Positions 47,183-59,434 of a stretch of DNA of 64,000 nt are shown in pieces (within the stretch, counting starts at the first letter, position 1; every line of letters starts with the position of its first letter). This stretch comes from Isoetes taiwanensis. Taxonomy: Eukaryota; Streptophyta; Lycopodiopsida; Isoetales; Isoetaceae. Location of the stretch: the NCBI GenBank assembly GCA_021234155.1, contig JAJEKV010000020.1, positions 1,438,938 to 1,502,937 of the forward strand. Direction: 5' to 3'. Position numbers and translations under genes: made by a program. The notes beneath the pieces were generated by a model, which saw only the letters and a list, made by a program, of their open reading frames with translations, was not told the origin of the DNA and ran no database searches.

Positions 47183-48999
47183 CTATTTACTGAAGGATAA
47201 TGGCATGGTGACTGGCGTAAGAGGAAGAGCGTCACGGGTTGTAGGTTGGCCCACACGCTGACAAGCGTCACAGTTGCATGCTTGAGCGTGGGCGTCCTTG
47301 AAGAACGTGGGCCAAAAGTAACCAACAAGAGGAATCTTGCGGGCCGTGGTATCACCACTGAAGTGTCCGCCACCAAGGCCTTCATGGGCTTGGCGAACAA
47401 TTTTTGGCACCTCATGAGGAAGAACACACCGACGTAAAACCATGTCCTTGCCACGCTTGTAGAGATGTCCCGCGACCATGGTGTAGTCACGGACTTCCCT
47501 AAGGAACTGCTGACGACGTGACCAGAGCTTCTCAGGAGGGAGCGTGGGGTCTTCTAACGGGAAGGCACCAGTGAGGAGATATTGCTGACAATCATGAAAC
47601 CAGTGGAGCATGGCTGTGATCGAAAAGAGTTGTGCGTCTAGAAAGACATCTGAAACACCCATGGACGGGTCGTCCGTGTGGATGCGTGAAAGATAATCGG
47701 GCACAACATGTGACTTACCAGCTTTGTGAATGATCTCGAAGGGAGCAAATTCTTGTAGAAGCAGTACCCAGCAAGCAATACGTCCCGTGGGCGTGGCTTT
47801 GTTAATTAGGTAAAGAGAAGCTTGATGATCAACAAAGAATTTGATTTTTCTTCCCAACAAATAATTGTGACGGAATCTTTGGACACAAAAGATGAGACCA
47901 AGAGCTTCTCGTTCCGTGGTAGAATAATTACGCTCAGCAGAGTTAAGCTTCCTGCTAGCATAGCGAATGGGCTTATGCGTGTGAGAATCATATTCTTGAG
48001 AGAGAACAACACCAATTGCAAAGGCGGAGACATCAACATGAATATGGAATGGTTTGTCCCATTGAGGTGGAACAAGGACTGGAGCTTGAGTCAGTAGTAC
48101 CTTCAGTTTCTGAAATGCTACATCCGCCTGGGAATTCCAAGCCCAAGAGGAGTCATCACTCGTGAGTTTATGAATGGGATCTGCGACGGCAGCAAGTCCT
48201 GGAATAAAGGTTGCATAATAATTAACTTTGCCCAAAAATGAGCGTGTCTCCTTAATATTAGAAGGTGCATGAGCCTTGAGCACACAACTAATCTTTGCAG
48301 GATCTGTAGTGATACCTTCTTTGCTGACAACATAGCCAAGAAGAACACCTGAAGTGACACAGAAGGTGCACTTTTTAGGATTCAAACTAATGCTTGATTC
48401 ATCACACTTTTGGAAAACAAGTCCAAGATGCTCATCCGTGGAGCTGTCTGCAGAAAAATCATCGTGAAAAATTTGAAAGAAGGCATTGTCTTTCATATAC
48501 TCTTGAAAAACAGAGAGCATGATGCGTTGAAAAGTGGATGGAGAATTGGATAAGCCAAAAGGTACCACTTTGTAGGTGAAGGTGCCCCAGGGTATGGTGA
48601 AAGTTGTTTTCAACGGATCCTCGGCTTTAATAGAGATTTGATTGTACCCCGAAAAGCCATTCATGAAGGAGTACATTTCATAGCCAGCTACCTCTTCAAG
48701 AACCTGATCTATGAAGGGCAGGGGGAAATGATCCCTTTCCGTGGCCTGATTTAATTTTCGATAGTCCATACAAACTCTGATTTTTCCATTGTGCTTGAGA
48801 GCAATGACAATCGGGCTCACCCACTCAGAATGTTTGACTTCATAGATCAAGCCAGCAGCAAGAAGTTTATCAATTTCGGCCTTGACCTGGTCACGATAAT
48901 TGGGGTTGAGCCTGTAATGTCGTTGCTAGATCGGACGTGCTCCGGTTTGGTAGGAATGGTTAGTTCCCCCAATTCTTTTGTGATATCTCTTAAGTCTTT
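47183..48999 (-). pseudogene. Ty3/gypsy reverse transcriptase and RNase H
   Basis: Reverse transcriptase copies the element's RNA and RNase H removes the template. From 48850 a 555-codon frame is open. Key motifs: VCMDYRKLNQATERDHFPLP near 27-46; FMNGFSGYNQI near 62-72, where the usual Asp of motif A (LDG) is Asn; and FQIFHDDFS near 125-133 for the catalytic YxDD box. RNase H follows with IHVDVSAFAIGVVLSQ. The integrase zinc finger is H...H then CNCDACQR. The upstream part to 48999 holds YRLNPNYRDQVKAEIDKLLAAG, after a TAG at 48926-48928 (ARPI-stop-QR). The HDDF box recalls Athila-type FMDDFS. The lost motif-A Asp and the stops mean no active enzyme. Confidence 0.9.
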
Positions 49000-49176
49000 C
49001 ACTACAACAGAAAAGGGTATTTTTCGTCGGATATAGTGTCAAACAAAGTGACGCTATACGTATTCTCAGAGGCCCACTAAATGTCACAAGGTTGACGCTA
49101 AAAGTCATATACTTTGATGTCGCATGGGCGACACCCATTGCGTCAAGTATTGTGTCATGGCTACATAACGCAAAAA

Positions 49177-49480
49177 TGACAAAACGACTACATTTGTGGC
49201 AATTACATTGCATGTTTGTGTCAAGCTTATATCCAAGTTATATCAATAAGTGCGTCATACTTTCTATCATATTAGTCTCAACACCATGACTATATTTGTG
49301 GCAATGGCATGGCATATTTGTATCGAGCTTATATCCAAGTTATTCACTAATTGCGTCATGTTTTCTATCACATTAGTCTCGACTCAACGACTACATTTGA
49401 GCAATTGCATGGCATATTTGCATCAAGCGCTTATCCATGTTATTCAATAATTGTGTCATACTTTCTATCATATTAGTCTC
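49177..49480. repeat. Three ~102-bp subterminal tandem repeats of the CACTA element
   Basis: TTCTATCA(T/C)ATTAGTCTC recurs at about 49261, 49363 and 49465. Each unit also has GACTA(C/T)ATTTG and TTATCCA.GTTAT, so there are three units of roughly 102 bp. Confidence 0.85.
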
Positions 49481-49924
49481 GATTATGCAACCAAATTGTT
49501 ACACCACGTTGACATCATTTACGTCATATTTGTAACTCTCTTGCAACATGTTTTATATCCCTTTTTTATGCAACTTATAGCGAGCGTATTTTATTTTGCA
49601 ACATGATTGTAACATTTAGTTTAATAGGTATAACAAATTTTGTGATGTTTGAGTAACAAAATTTTGTCAAGTTTTAGATCCTTTTGTGACATATATATGT
49701 CAATGTTTTTGAGCGTATATGATACCATTATCAAATTTGTGTCTAAATCACAAGTCTCTTTGTGGCAATTCTACTTTCAATTTTCGTCATTTTTCTATTT
49801 ACGTCAATAGATATTTTTTTTAGACATTAGTATTTGGATGTTTCTTTTTTGTTCATATGTGCAAAATTGGTCTGGTTTGAGTCCATGGTACACTTTGAGC
49901 AAAAGAGTCAAGCAAGCAGTAGGG

Positions 49925-50685
49925 ATCGTAACCTTATTGATGGTGAATTATGCTATGTTGGAACCATATCCAATATCATTGAGTTAAACTATCGGACATT
50001 TCATGTAAATGTCTTGAAAGCAAAGTGGTTCAGAGTTGTTTATAGAGGTCGTGGAAGAACAATAAAAACACATGCTTCTGGATTTATGGAGATTGACTCC
50101 ACTAAAGTGCTAGCGGATATGGATGAGCCATTTGTTTTTCCAAATCAAGTTGAGCAAGTTTTCTTTCATCCAGATCCTGACAATAATGATTGGTGGATCG
50201 TTATACATTCTCAACCTAGATCCCGTCGTGTGATTGGAAATCCTGCAATTGAAGACAACATTGAGCCAATATCTGATGATGAAGATCGGCAACCGGAGCA
50301 TATAGCAGAGGATTTCACACTTGTAATAGAAAGGGATGTTGATGTATCACACTTCGATACTATCGAAGGCAATACTACACCTATATGGGATAATGAAGGT
50401 GCAAATGATTCATTACCTCAACCATCAGATATTAATGATGATATAAATGAAGGAGATACTGATTTTATTTTTCGACCTCCAATGATGCATTCTCCTCCAC
50501 GAGATGAGGCTGGAAGCAGTGGGCAACTAAGTGACAATGGCATTAGTGATGACTACATTGAAGACGAAGAAGTTCCAAGCATTGCTTCACGTTCTAATTT
50601 GCGTACAAATTTGTGCTTGCATTTGGATGATGATGAGTTGGACGATATTGAGCATGATATTGAAGACCAGTTCAACGCTTTATGA
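49925..50685 (+). pseudogene. CACTA transposase C-terminal fragment (DUF4216-like)
   Basis: This matches the C-terminal domain that follows the TNP2-type transposase core in plant CACTA elements. Recognisable sequence begins about 49925 with GELCYVGTISNIIELNYRTF. It continues with LKAKWFRV, ASGFMEIDSTK, DEPFVFPNQVEQVFFHPDP and DWWIVIHSQPRSRRVIG, the typical order of the DUF4216 module, followed by an acidic tail to the stop at 50683-50685. The frame is open upstream to 49834 but without a credible start. The catalytic core is absent, probably lost in an internal deletion. It could not mobilise the element alone. Confidence 0.85.
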
Positions 50686-51608
50686 CAATTATGTTGAATA
50701 TTATGTAAAAGTCTGCTCTAAATTGCTTTTCTTGTAGTTTATTTAGTTGTATAACACCTAAGAATATATATGCATATGTTTATAATTTGGGAACTTGTAA
50801 ATGATAGGCTAGCAATGCTCCCAAGTCGGAAGGTGTCCCTATTTATCTTCTTGAACTGCCCTTAAGGCGAGATGCTTTTCATTTTCCAAAGCTTATGCAA
50901 GATCATTTGTAGAATGCACTAATAGTTTGTAATAAGGTGTGCATAGTATGGTGTGCATTGAGGTTGAAGTCAAGGTCTAATAAGGTATGCATAGTATGGT
51001 GTGCCAGTCTAATTGAACATCAAAAAATGTTTATTTGCAATGTTGTTTTCCTTATACTAGCTAGTGGCACATTTGTGTCAGACTTAGCCCCTTTTGCGTC
51101 AAGATGTCTATGCATTTCTAATTCACAATGTCACTGTATTGACACTTCTTTGACGCAATCATGATACGTAAGTGCCACAATATATAATAGAAAGTGGATA
51201 TAAAATTGCCGATGTGTCTGACACTGTAAAATGACACAAACGTGTTACAAAAGGTGACAAAACGCTATCATAAAATGTGACACAAAAGCATTACAAAATT
51301 GACTTAAAACTTTAGAATTAGCGATGTTATAGTGGACGTAAACTTATTGTTATTCGTGACTTAAATTATGTCACAATCCTTTCACAATACATGATGTAAT
51401 CGTCATTACAAATGCTAACGAAAAAGTAATAAAATTTTGACACAAATATGTGACAAAAAAGGACGTTGTTGTTGACACAACTACACTGACACAAGTATTG
51501 ACGCAATCAAATTAATTTGTGTCACTTTCAAGCTTCTGACACAAATCTGACGAACCTTAAGAGGTAGTGACGCAGGGCTTGACACAAAAAGCCTATCCTC
51601 TTGTAGTG

Positions 51609-52265
51609 TTGTGGCTCCATGCAAACATATGTTTGAATTTCTTAAAGAGGCTAATGGCACGAGCTTTATAAGGTGGTGGGAGATTTGCAGCCAACCGGAC
51701 ATGTTGGTTATCTCTAAGATCAACGACCTCTACTTCAGGTGTTTGGATATGCGGGACGACCTCCGTGTCCGTGATGGTGTGAGCTGGAGGTTGGAACACG
51801 GCGGATAGTTTAGCACTTTGCGTGGTGAAGAAGAGAGGCTGCTGAGAAGAATCCAGCAGTGGTTGCTGCATGACGGCAGCAACATGAACAGTATCATAAG
51901 AAGTGTCGTCGTCTGAAAAAACATCAACATGCTGGATCCTGTTACAGGGAGCCAAATAAGGATCCAGGAGAGTGGCAACCGCGTGGTCCTGATCAAGAGT
52001 CATGTCACCCCACGGGTCAGCATACTGAGGATATGAAGACATAGGGAGGCCTGCCGAAGAAGCCTGGACCTGCTAAGTATTTTGAGGCTCGTCGGAATCA
52101 CTGTCAAAGAGAGACGGCTCAGCGTGCTCAACCGAAATAAGCTTACCAGTTTCAAGATCCATGGTAGCATTCAAGGTGCCGTCAGTGATGACAAGTTGAT
52201 CAGTAACCCAATAATGAATGCTTTTGGCTTGGCGGAGAAAAGGTCTTCCAACCAGCATTTCATAC
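51609..52265 (-). pseudogene. Ty3/gypsy segment between protease and RT
   Basis: Continuation of the gypsy polyprotein. From 52276 the frame reads VGRPFLRQAKSIHYWVTDQLV, the end of the protease region (the usual LGRPWL-type sequence), and then an acidic linker. A TAG at 52073-52075 is in frame with continuing protein (MSSYPQYADPWGDMTL). It ends at KKFKHMFAWSH beside the CACTA insertion and resumes on its other side. Confidence 0.8.
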
Positions 52266-52602
52266 ATCACCACCAAACTCCAAACTCCAAAGGAAATTTG
52301 AGATCTCCGATGCTGATGTGAAGGAGAGGAGTGACACCTTGAGGTCGTGTGATATGCCCATTTGCAAGTTTGATGTCGTAAGAGGCACGATATAGTTGCT
52401 TGATGCCCAGTTGTCTCTGCAGTTTGTCTGTAATGAGGTTGACAGTGCTACTGCCATCAATTTGTACATGATTAATCTGTTGGTTGCCCACAGTGGCATG
52501 GACCATGGGTGTGGAAGTGGCGACAGCACCCATCAAGACCGTGGGTAATGGCAACTGTTCCTTGAGGGTAGGACACAGCTTGAGAATAGTGGCAAGACTC
52601 AA
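52266..52602 (-). pseudogene. Ty3/gypsy aspartic protease
   Basis: Retroviral-type protease that processes the polyprotein. The frame has HVQIDGSSTVNLITDKL, which corresponds to the D-[ST]-G active-site loop with Gly in second position (DGSS), then IKLANGHI and ISIGDLKFPLEF. This matches the plant gypsy pattern (IDGGSSVNLI). It shifts frame near 52267 relative to the next segment. Confidence 0.8.
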
Positions 52603-53445
52603 TGGAATTTTATTTTAGCCATCTCTTCTTGTAGTTCCAAGGAAACATGAGAAAGAGGGTCTGCAGGATCTAGCGGTGCCAGTGTCTGAGGCATTGAGGC
52701 CAAGACCTCCTTGAGGAATTCTACTTCAGCAGCAATGTTGGGGTACTGCTGAGTGCGTGGGTGTTGTGACGTCGACGACGTATTCTGACGGTGTTGCGCC
52801 CGTGTTGTGGCATGGACATTGGCAAGCGTGCGTTCTTCAATAGCCTGCATAAGTTTGAGGATGCTTTGGTGGGCCTTGGGCATGACATAAGGCATAAGTT
52901 TGTCGAGATCAGGGTCAAAGTGGACCGTTTTATGGTCCGCATGTAGGATAGTGTCCACAACAAAAGCTAATTGCGTGTCCTTAAGGGATGATCGTCAATG
53001 GGCGTGACGTCCTGGTCTGGCGTGAGACCAAACCAACCCAATTTGATTGTTGAACCGGAGGATTCAGAGCTTGATAGATTTCTTCCTGAACTTGTTGATT
53101 CAAGAGCAGTGGAGGATGATGTTGCTTGTTGAGGTTTCTGCTGTTGAGGTGGCCTTGGCGGCCTCTTCAAAACTGGGCATGGGCCGAGTTTGCCATTGGC
53201 AACCCATAATTGATATGCAGTGAGGCGTACAGAAGCTGTTCGATTGGTGCCTGGGAGCTGAACCTGAACTTGAGGAAGCTGAGGGCACGCCATGTTGGTG
53301 TGACCCCATTCTTGACAATGGTAGCACTGTGCTTTCGAGGGATCAAAGGGGGTGCGTGGATTTTGACCCCGAGGTTGTTGCTGTTGCTGCAATTGTGGAT
53401 ATTGGTGAGGAGGATACGACTGCTATGGTTGATATTGCTGAGGCG
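52599..53445 (-). pseudogene. Ty3/gypsy gag C-terminal part with CCHC zinc knuckle
   Basis: Gag forms the capsid and its zinc knuckle binds the genomic RNA. The frame ending at 52967 has a Gln-rich stretch (QQQQQPRGQ) and CYHCQEWGHTNMAC, a perfect C-x2-C-x4-H-x4-C knuckle. The frame 52958-52599 continues as the linker to protease. Upstream a TAG lies in the Gln-rich part near 53426 and recognisable gag ends near 53445. The capsid region, 5' leader and 5' LTR are missing. Confidence 0.85.
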
Positions 53446-55620
53446 TGGTCTAAACTTGAAAAACTATTGGTCAAGTTACACTTATTTGCAAGAAAGATGT
53501 CCTGCATAATAAATTAAAGATATAAATATTCATTGTATTTTTCATTTGATAGATAATATTTGTAGTTTCCAACTTACAGGACTCAATTTAGGATGTAGAT
53601 ATCTGTAATTACCGATTTCCTTGAATCTAATTTAGGAAGACCAGCAATTATCAAAATTGATTTCTGGGGACATAAACTTAATGAGGACACACCAAATTTG
53701 GCTCTATGTGTAGTTTTATTCTGTCTTTTTTGCTAAACAACACTACTTGAGACCACCCATAGTATTATTTCGAAAATGCTAAAAACAATGTGTAGTTTTT
53801 GTCTAAAAAGTTTATGCGTAGCAAATTGGTAGTATTTTAAAAAACTTCAATGCGTTGTTTTTTGGTGTTGTTTCTACTAAAAAATAACATGTGGTTTAAC
53901 AAAATATCCATCTATGGTTTTTTAAAGTAGTAGTTGTTTTTAAGTGTTGTTTTTACCAAAAAAGCATATAGTTTCACACAATATTCATATGGATAGTAGT
54001 TGTTTTTAAGTATTGTTTTTATTAAATAATGGCATGTGGTTTAACAAAATATCCACATGTTTTTTCTTTTAAATCATTTTTAAATGTGGTGCTTCTCAGA
54101 TAAAGTCACATGGTTCTAAAGAATATCTACATGTGGTTTTCGTACATATTCCAGAATAAAAAAGCATTATATTATTAAATATCGATATGTGGCATCCTTT
54201 TTAAATAACAAAAGCATATTTTTCTTGTTCTTGTTCTTTATTAAGATAGCCTTTTGGAAATCGAACCCAAACAAGTCCATAAGGTATAATATTATTAAAT
54301 TGCAATCCACATTAACATTAGATTAAAACATAAGGTTCAAAATATTACCTAGGTTTTACTTAAGGTTTAAAACATCAAATTAATTTTATTTCAATGCACA
54401 AAATACTTAAGGTTCAAACATTAAGGTTTAAAACATTTTTTTTTTTATGTTAACATTAGATGTTCATGGTATCTGTTTGAACAATTATACTCACAAGTTC
54501 CAGATAGATTATTTGAAAAGTCGAGAAGGGGAGTACAATGGCATTACATGCTTGATTAGCAGCTTCACCTCAAATACTGCTCAAAATAGGGGAAACAGTC
54601 AATTTCACATTCAAAGTTAAGCTTGCAAGAAATAAAGTGGAGAAATTACCTTTATATTATTTATAGATGGCCACCAATTTCTCTGATGTTGGGACAAGGC
54701 AGAAGTGCATGTTGCTCTGTTTGGTCTTTGTGCCTTTCACTAAAAAACAAAGTTGCAAGTTTACTTAAACGAATCGAAATGCCTGGCCATTTTTTCAACT
54801 GCATCGACCTCTTGCATCAAAGTACCCCAGAGAAGCGTAAGCAGCATCACATTTGATCCAACAAGGAGATCCATTCCCACCAGCACTTAGGATTGTGCAT
54901 TCTCTGCACTTGCTGCCATTCCAGATACTGCATGCCACAAATTGCTTGTGAAGTCTATTTAGGGACTAACAGGATTTCAAGCATTGACATTTCAAAACTT
55001 CTCAAGAATTAAGAAAAGTAAATGAAAAGTACATGACAACCAAGAAGATACTAAATAATCGATAAATGCCCATCGTTCACATCAAATCAAATGATTTCAA
55101 AAGTCTTAACCATTCTAGAATATGGTCCTGTGAATTTTATAGCAAGTCTAGTGAATTATTAGAACATGAGTCTACTTCTAATAAAGAATGCTTACCTAGT
55201 ATCAACAGTGCATCAACAACAGAAAGAATCAAACTCCCATTAATTCCAGAGTCCTTATACTTCACGCTTCTGTGCTCTTAAGAAACCTATGGCAAACCTT
55301 TCATTGCTCGATGGCTCCATGCTTGATGCAGACCATTCGGTTGCCTCCAAACACATGCGCAAGCATTCTAGTTAACAACATTTTTGGAAGACATATCAGA
55401 GTCTAGTTAACAGCATTCAAAGAACTATTACACTGGCCAGGCATCTTGGAAACAGCCACAGAGCACCACTGCTGGATTTGCCATCATTGTAGGGTGGGGT
55501 TGCCATGTTCCGTGCACTTAAGAGGCGTGAACCCGTTAAATTGTCAAAAATTGGTCCAATTGGTTCAATCCAGATGTCATTTGGATACCTAATCAGATAT
55601 GCCATACGTCTGTCAAAAAA
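53446..55620. other. AT-rich repeats, no gene seen
   Basis: 53750-54150 is an irregular array of TAGTTGTTTTTAAGTGTTGT and ACATGTGGTTTAACAAAATATCCA phrases of about 80-90 bp. Near 54252-54270, on the minus strand, GGGTTCGATTTCC resembles a tRNA-type B box, perhaps a SINE remnant. No domain-bearing frame. Confidence 0.5.
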
Positions 55621-56661
55621 TTGCCCTTAAAAAATCTATGGTTAAAAAGTTATGGGGCTCCAAAGTGTAGGGGGTGTAAGTGCCCCCATCGCGATATACC
55701 TTGCCTGTTACACCATGGTTGTAGCCTATTTTCACGCTCTCCAAAGCTCTCATGTCACAAACTAGGTGGCCAGTGGCATATTCCAGCCTTCACTATTAGC
55801 TAGACCTCGTACCGCCACATGTGTAACCCTATTTTCTGACACAAGGCTCTGCCCAACGTTCCTTCGCCTCCTGGCATCGCGGTTGTACCTCACTCGACGG
55901 CTTCACGCAGTGCTTGCGGTCGTGCTGCCCCAAATGGCCATCATGGCCAACGGTCCACTGAATGATGGTACAGGGACCATCACTCGCTACTATTTCTGGC
56001 CCCTTTGCCCGCTTTTGCCAAACAATTCTCTCCTCCAGACAATCGATCTACCCCAACATGGCCTTCTCCGCAGAATTTGGGAGGCTTATGGATTCAAGGG
56101 CCTCGCACACTTCGTCGGAGGCCCCACCATGCCAATTCAGGCTATAAAAAATGGTGCACTTTCTTTCAACTGACATCCCTTCAACCACTTGCAGCTCATT
56201 CCCGCCTGCTCAACTCCGAGCATTCCTGCATCAGATCAACCCCAGCTCAAGAGTAATGTTCTATATTCGAAGAGACTGTGGTTGTAATAAATAGTTTATC
56301 TAATTCATGTCCTTTTGGTCTGCAGCATAATGGAAGGGCAATGGAGGCATGACAAGGCATAACAAGAGGTGGGTACCGTAAGCTTCCCACGACGCCCTCT
56401 CCTTTGAAGAAAAGGGAGCGCCGTTATTCGGATGTCTCCCAGCAGACAGAGGAGCTTGGCTCCTTTACATTGAAGAACTGCCTTGTTAATCGGGAGGAAA
56501 TTTCCGCTGTTGCAGGATCCAACCTCAATGTTGTGGTCACACCCGAGATCTCTGATCAGATCCAGCATGCAAAGGGTGAGCATGACTTGGTGCACTGCAG
56601 CATGACGGTGGCTGAGGAGGATCGGGTAAAGTTTGAAAGCCCTGTAAATCGTGAGACCTGA
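55621..56661 (+). other. GC-rich stretch with TATA box and an 85-codon frame
   Basis: 55790-56230 is richer in C than its surroundings. CTATAAAA at 56142-56149 lies in good promoter-like context. About 180 bases later an acceptor-like GTCTGCAG at 56318-56325 precedes frames ending at 56661, whose last 85 codons (EELGSFTLKNCLVNREEIS, VVVTPEISDQI) look like protein but match no family I know. It may be the start of an LTR or of a small host gene. Confidence 0.3.
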
Positions 56662-57250
56662 GTTTTGCTGGTGATGCTTGGCCAAATGGACGACCCTTAG
56701 AAACCTGCCATGTTTTTATATGTTCTTCTATATGCCTTTTCATATGCCCATATCGTATCTACTTCCTTTTGAGTGTTTTTATTAATGTTTTGTTGTAGTG
56801 TCATTTTGCGAGAGTATTTTGTAAAGGCATTTTCTGGAATCAACAATGTAATTGCCTGAGGGGCACTTTGAATGAAATATGTTATTGCATTACAAAATTT
56901 GATTACACAAAAAGTTTTATGGCTTTTTGCTATCATGGCTTCTTTGGCCATTAAGTATATCTTCTATTCTTCTACTGTCTCGTCCGAGTCATAACTATCC
57001 TGCATGAATTGATAAGATTTAATAATAAACCATAGGGTTCTGTCCATCCCAAACCAGAGGGCAACAGATGGCATACCTTATCTGCAACATTCGTGTTCAA
57101 AGAGATGGCTAGTGTAGCCTCTTGGACCTGCATAGACAGAGGTGTTACCAAATGCTTTGTATAATTCAGCCATCTCCCTAATGTGCCTGGCCTTGTCAAT
57201 TGCAGGCACACCTTCATTTCCTGGCCCTGTGTTGGCTGCAGCATAGTTAA
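56662..57250. other. No gene seen
   Basis: AT-rich on the left side; only short frames without resemblance. Confidence 0.35.
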
Positions 57251-57251
57251 T

Positions 57252-58195
57252 TCAACCTTGTGTGTCCATCCTCAAAGAGCGTGCAAGAGGGTTGAATTGT
57301 CTTTGACTGCTGGCAAGATCCCATATCTTCAAGGGACTCCTAATGTTGCTTACCTTGTTTGCTGTAGGTCTGACCAATGGAATACACCATTCTATGCTGA
57401 TTGGTTGGGGGTTGACCTCGTCTCCACCACATAAGTGAGTGTCTTCGAGACTGCACTCCACATCTTGTGTTTCTAGTTGGTTGTTTGGTTGGCTGCTCAG
57501 TACATAGGCCTCAGAGTTATCCTCATCCACATTAGGTCTAGGTGCATTGCAATGAGTAGGACTCTTACCCTGTCTGCCCTTTAGCCTGAGCCTAACAGCC
57601 AGCCTCCTTTGCTTTGCAGCCTCGTTCAGTGGTCTCTGGCAACCAAATACAGCCTGAACTCTTGATTGGCCAGCTAGATACATGAATTCCCTCAGTCTCT
57701 TAGTGGAGGCCTCATACAATGCCTCTGCTTGCTTTCTACTCTCCCTTTTCTGCCATGTTTGCAGCAGCCCTTCGGCTGGCCTCCTCTTTCTCTACCCTCC
57801 TCTTTGCTGCCTCAATCTTCTTGAGGGCTACCTGCTCCCTCTTAAGCCTTTCAGCCTCTTTCCTCCTTGTCTTCTTTGCTGCAAGAGCTTGGCAGAACCC
57901 ATCACTGCTGATATGAACTCTACCATGCAGATTCGGAGCAATGCCTCTCCTTCTCGAGGATGTCCGTTGTGTACTTGGCTTTGCTTGGACCTCTGAAGTT
58001 TGGCCACAATCATTTCCCATACCCTGTTGTAGGAGGACCTGCTGCATGGTGTAGCACCAGCCTGGACATGCTCCTCCCATTGTAGATCCACTTCTTGCAT
58101 GTTGTAACCTCTACAACATGGGCTTGGGTAAAAGCACGCTGTGGTGTTCCAATTCGGCTGTCCCCCCTGTCCCCCCAAAATGTGGCGTTGCATCC
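57252..58195 (-). pseudogene. Frameshifted coding region with basic coiled coil, unidentified
   Basis: I do not recognise the family. On the minus strand a frame from 58080 reads RRRGIAPNLHGRVHISSDGF and then a lysine/glutamate-rich helix (KKTRRKEAERLKREQVALKK). It hits a stop near 57736, and the protein clearly continues in the next frame as RKQAEALYEASTKRLREFMY. That frame runs to 57252 with a basic segment (RRLAVRLRLKGRQGK). One insertion or deletion near 57740 explains the switch. Possibly a DNA-binding accessory protein of a transposon, judging by charge and surroundings only. Confidence 0.4.
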
Positions 58196-59434
58196 ACCAC
58201 TTTTGTGGTATGAAAGTATAATTATGGCACCGCTCAGCTGCCGGTATTTAAGAATAGAGTCCCGCTCAGCTGTGGGGGAAATTCTAATTTCAAAAACTAA
58301 AATTCAAATTCAAATTCCTATTCTTTGGCCCCTTCCTCGTTTTTTGCTCAAGGTCCCGTTCTTTGGCTCCCTCCCTGCTGCGACCTCCAATCCATTGTGG
58401 ATATGGATGTTAATGAGGTAATCTGTACACAAACCGGCATTTCGCATGGGGAGAAAAAACGAAGAAGAACCAAGGAACAAGAAATGTTGAAGAAAAGACG
58501 CCAGAGGAAAAGAAGAAGAGAAGAAAAATTGAGCTTGCGAGACTTGGCGTAAGGATCCGTTCATCAAGAAGTGCAAGCAATGAAACGCCGTATTGTCCTT
58601 AGTTTGCTAACGCTCTTCCATAAAATGTACCAAAAGAATGGAGGATGGCACGAAGAAAGAAATTTTACTTGATTTTTGAGGGATAAAACATTGGAAAAAT
58701 TCATAGGTGAAGAATTAAAGGATTTGGAAGCCAAGAGCATCGTTATAAGGAGCCTCTGGGACTCCATGCAGACTGTCAAACTCTCTACCAACGCAATGAC
58801 TGCCTAGCAGCCAAGAATAGCTGCCTTGCAATGTTCAGACCACGCCGCGTGCATTCTGAAACAAGTGACAAAATCAGCCAACAAGATCTTGGAAAGGTAT
58901 TAGGTGTTCACCCAAGAAACCCAAAAAGGCAAAGAAAAAGAGGGAAGAGATCGATTACAATGGTGGGAAATGGGTTTCTTACAAGAGGGCTAAAAGATTC
59001 GATGCAATTTCAGATGAACATATAGAAAAGATTCAAAAATTTTGGATTGAGAACACCAGAGTATCTCCTAACACAAAGGATGTTAGAACTAGAAGATTGG
59101 AGAGAAATGTAAGAGAAGAACATGCTGCCCACTATCTGGAGGAATCACAGGTTAGTTTATTTCTGTTAATCATGTTTTCTTAGTTATGGTGCTTAGTATG
59201 GTGGTGCATGTGGTGGTTATTGTGTTGTATAGTGATTGTGGTGCACTGTATGCAGCATGTGAATTGTGTGTAGCTATAACTAACTGATCCTGAGATACAA
59301 ATTTTTGTTGAATAAAGACAATTGTTGGAAAGTATGATATATTAAAAAAAGGATCTTACAAAATTTGGCTTTACAAAATTTGGCTTTCCATTGAAAGCTC
59401 TGTACCCGAGAACTAAATTTACATGCATGATTTC

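Larger units (their letters stand above)
49000..51608 (+). mobile_element. CACTA (En/Spm-type) transposon inserted in gypsy pol
   Basis: The left end CACTACAACAGAAAAGG starts at 49000. The right end, read on the minus strand, starts CACTACAAGAGGATAGG at 51608. Both carry many TTTGTGTCA / TGACGC(A/T) words in the subterminal 500-800 bp, like the transposase-binding repeats of CACTA elements. The flanking triplets TTT (48997-48999) and TTG (51609-51611) agree at two of three bases with the 3-bp duplication of the family. Removing the element restores the gypsy reading FAWSHKDL. At 2.6 kb with only a transposase fragment, it is a defective copy. Confidence 0.92.

Noticed and set aside
55766-56256. 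Overlapping plus-strand frames in a GC-rich stretch
   Set aside because: Three frames are open at once because of composition, none has a domain, and the TATA box downstream of most of them argues for promoter or leader sequence.
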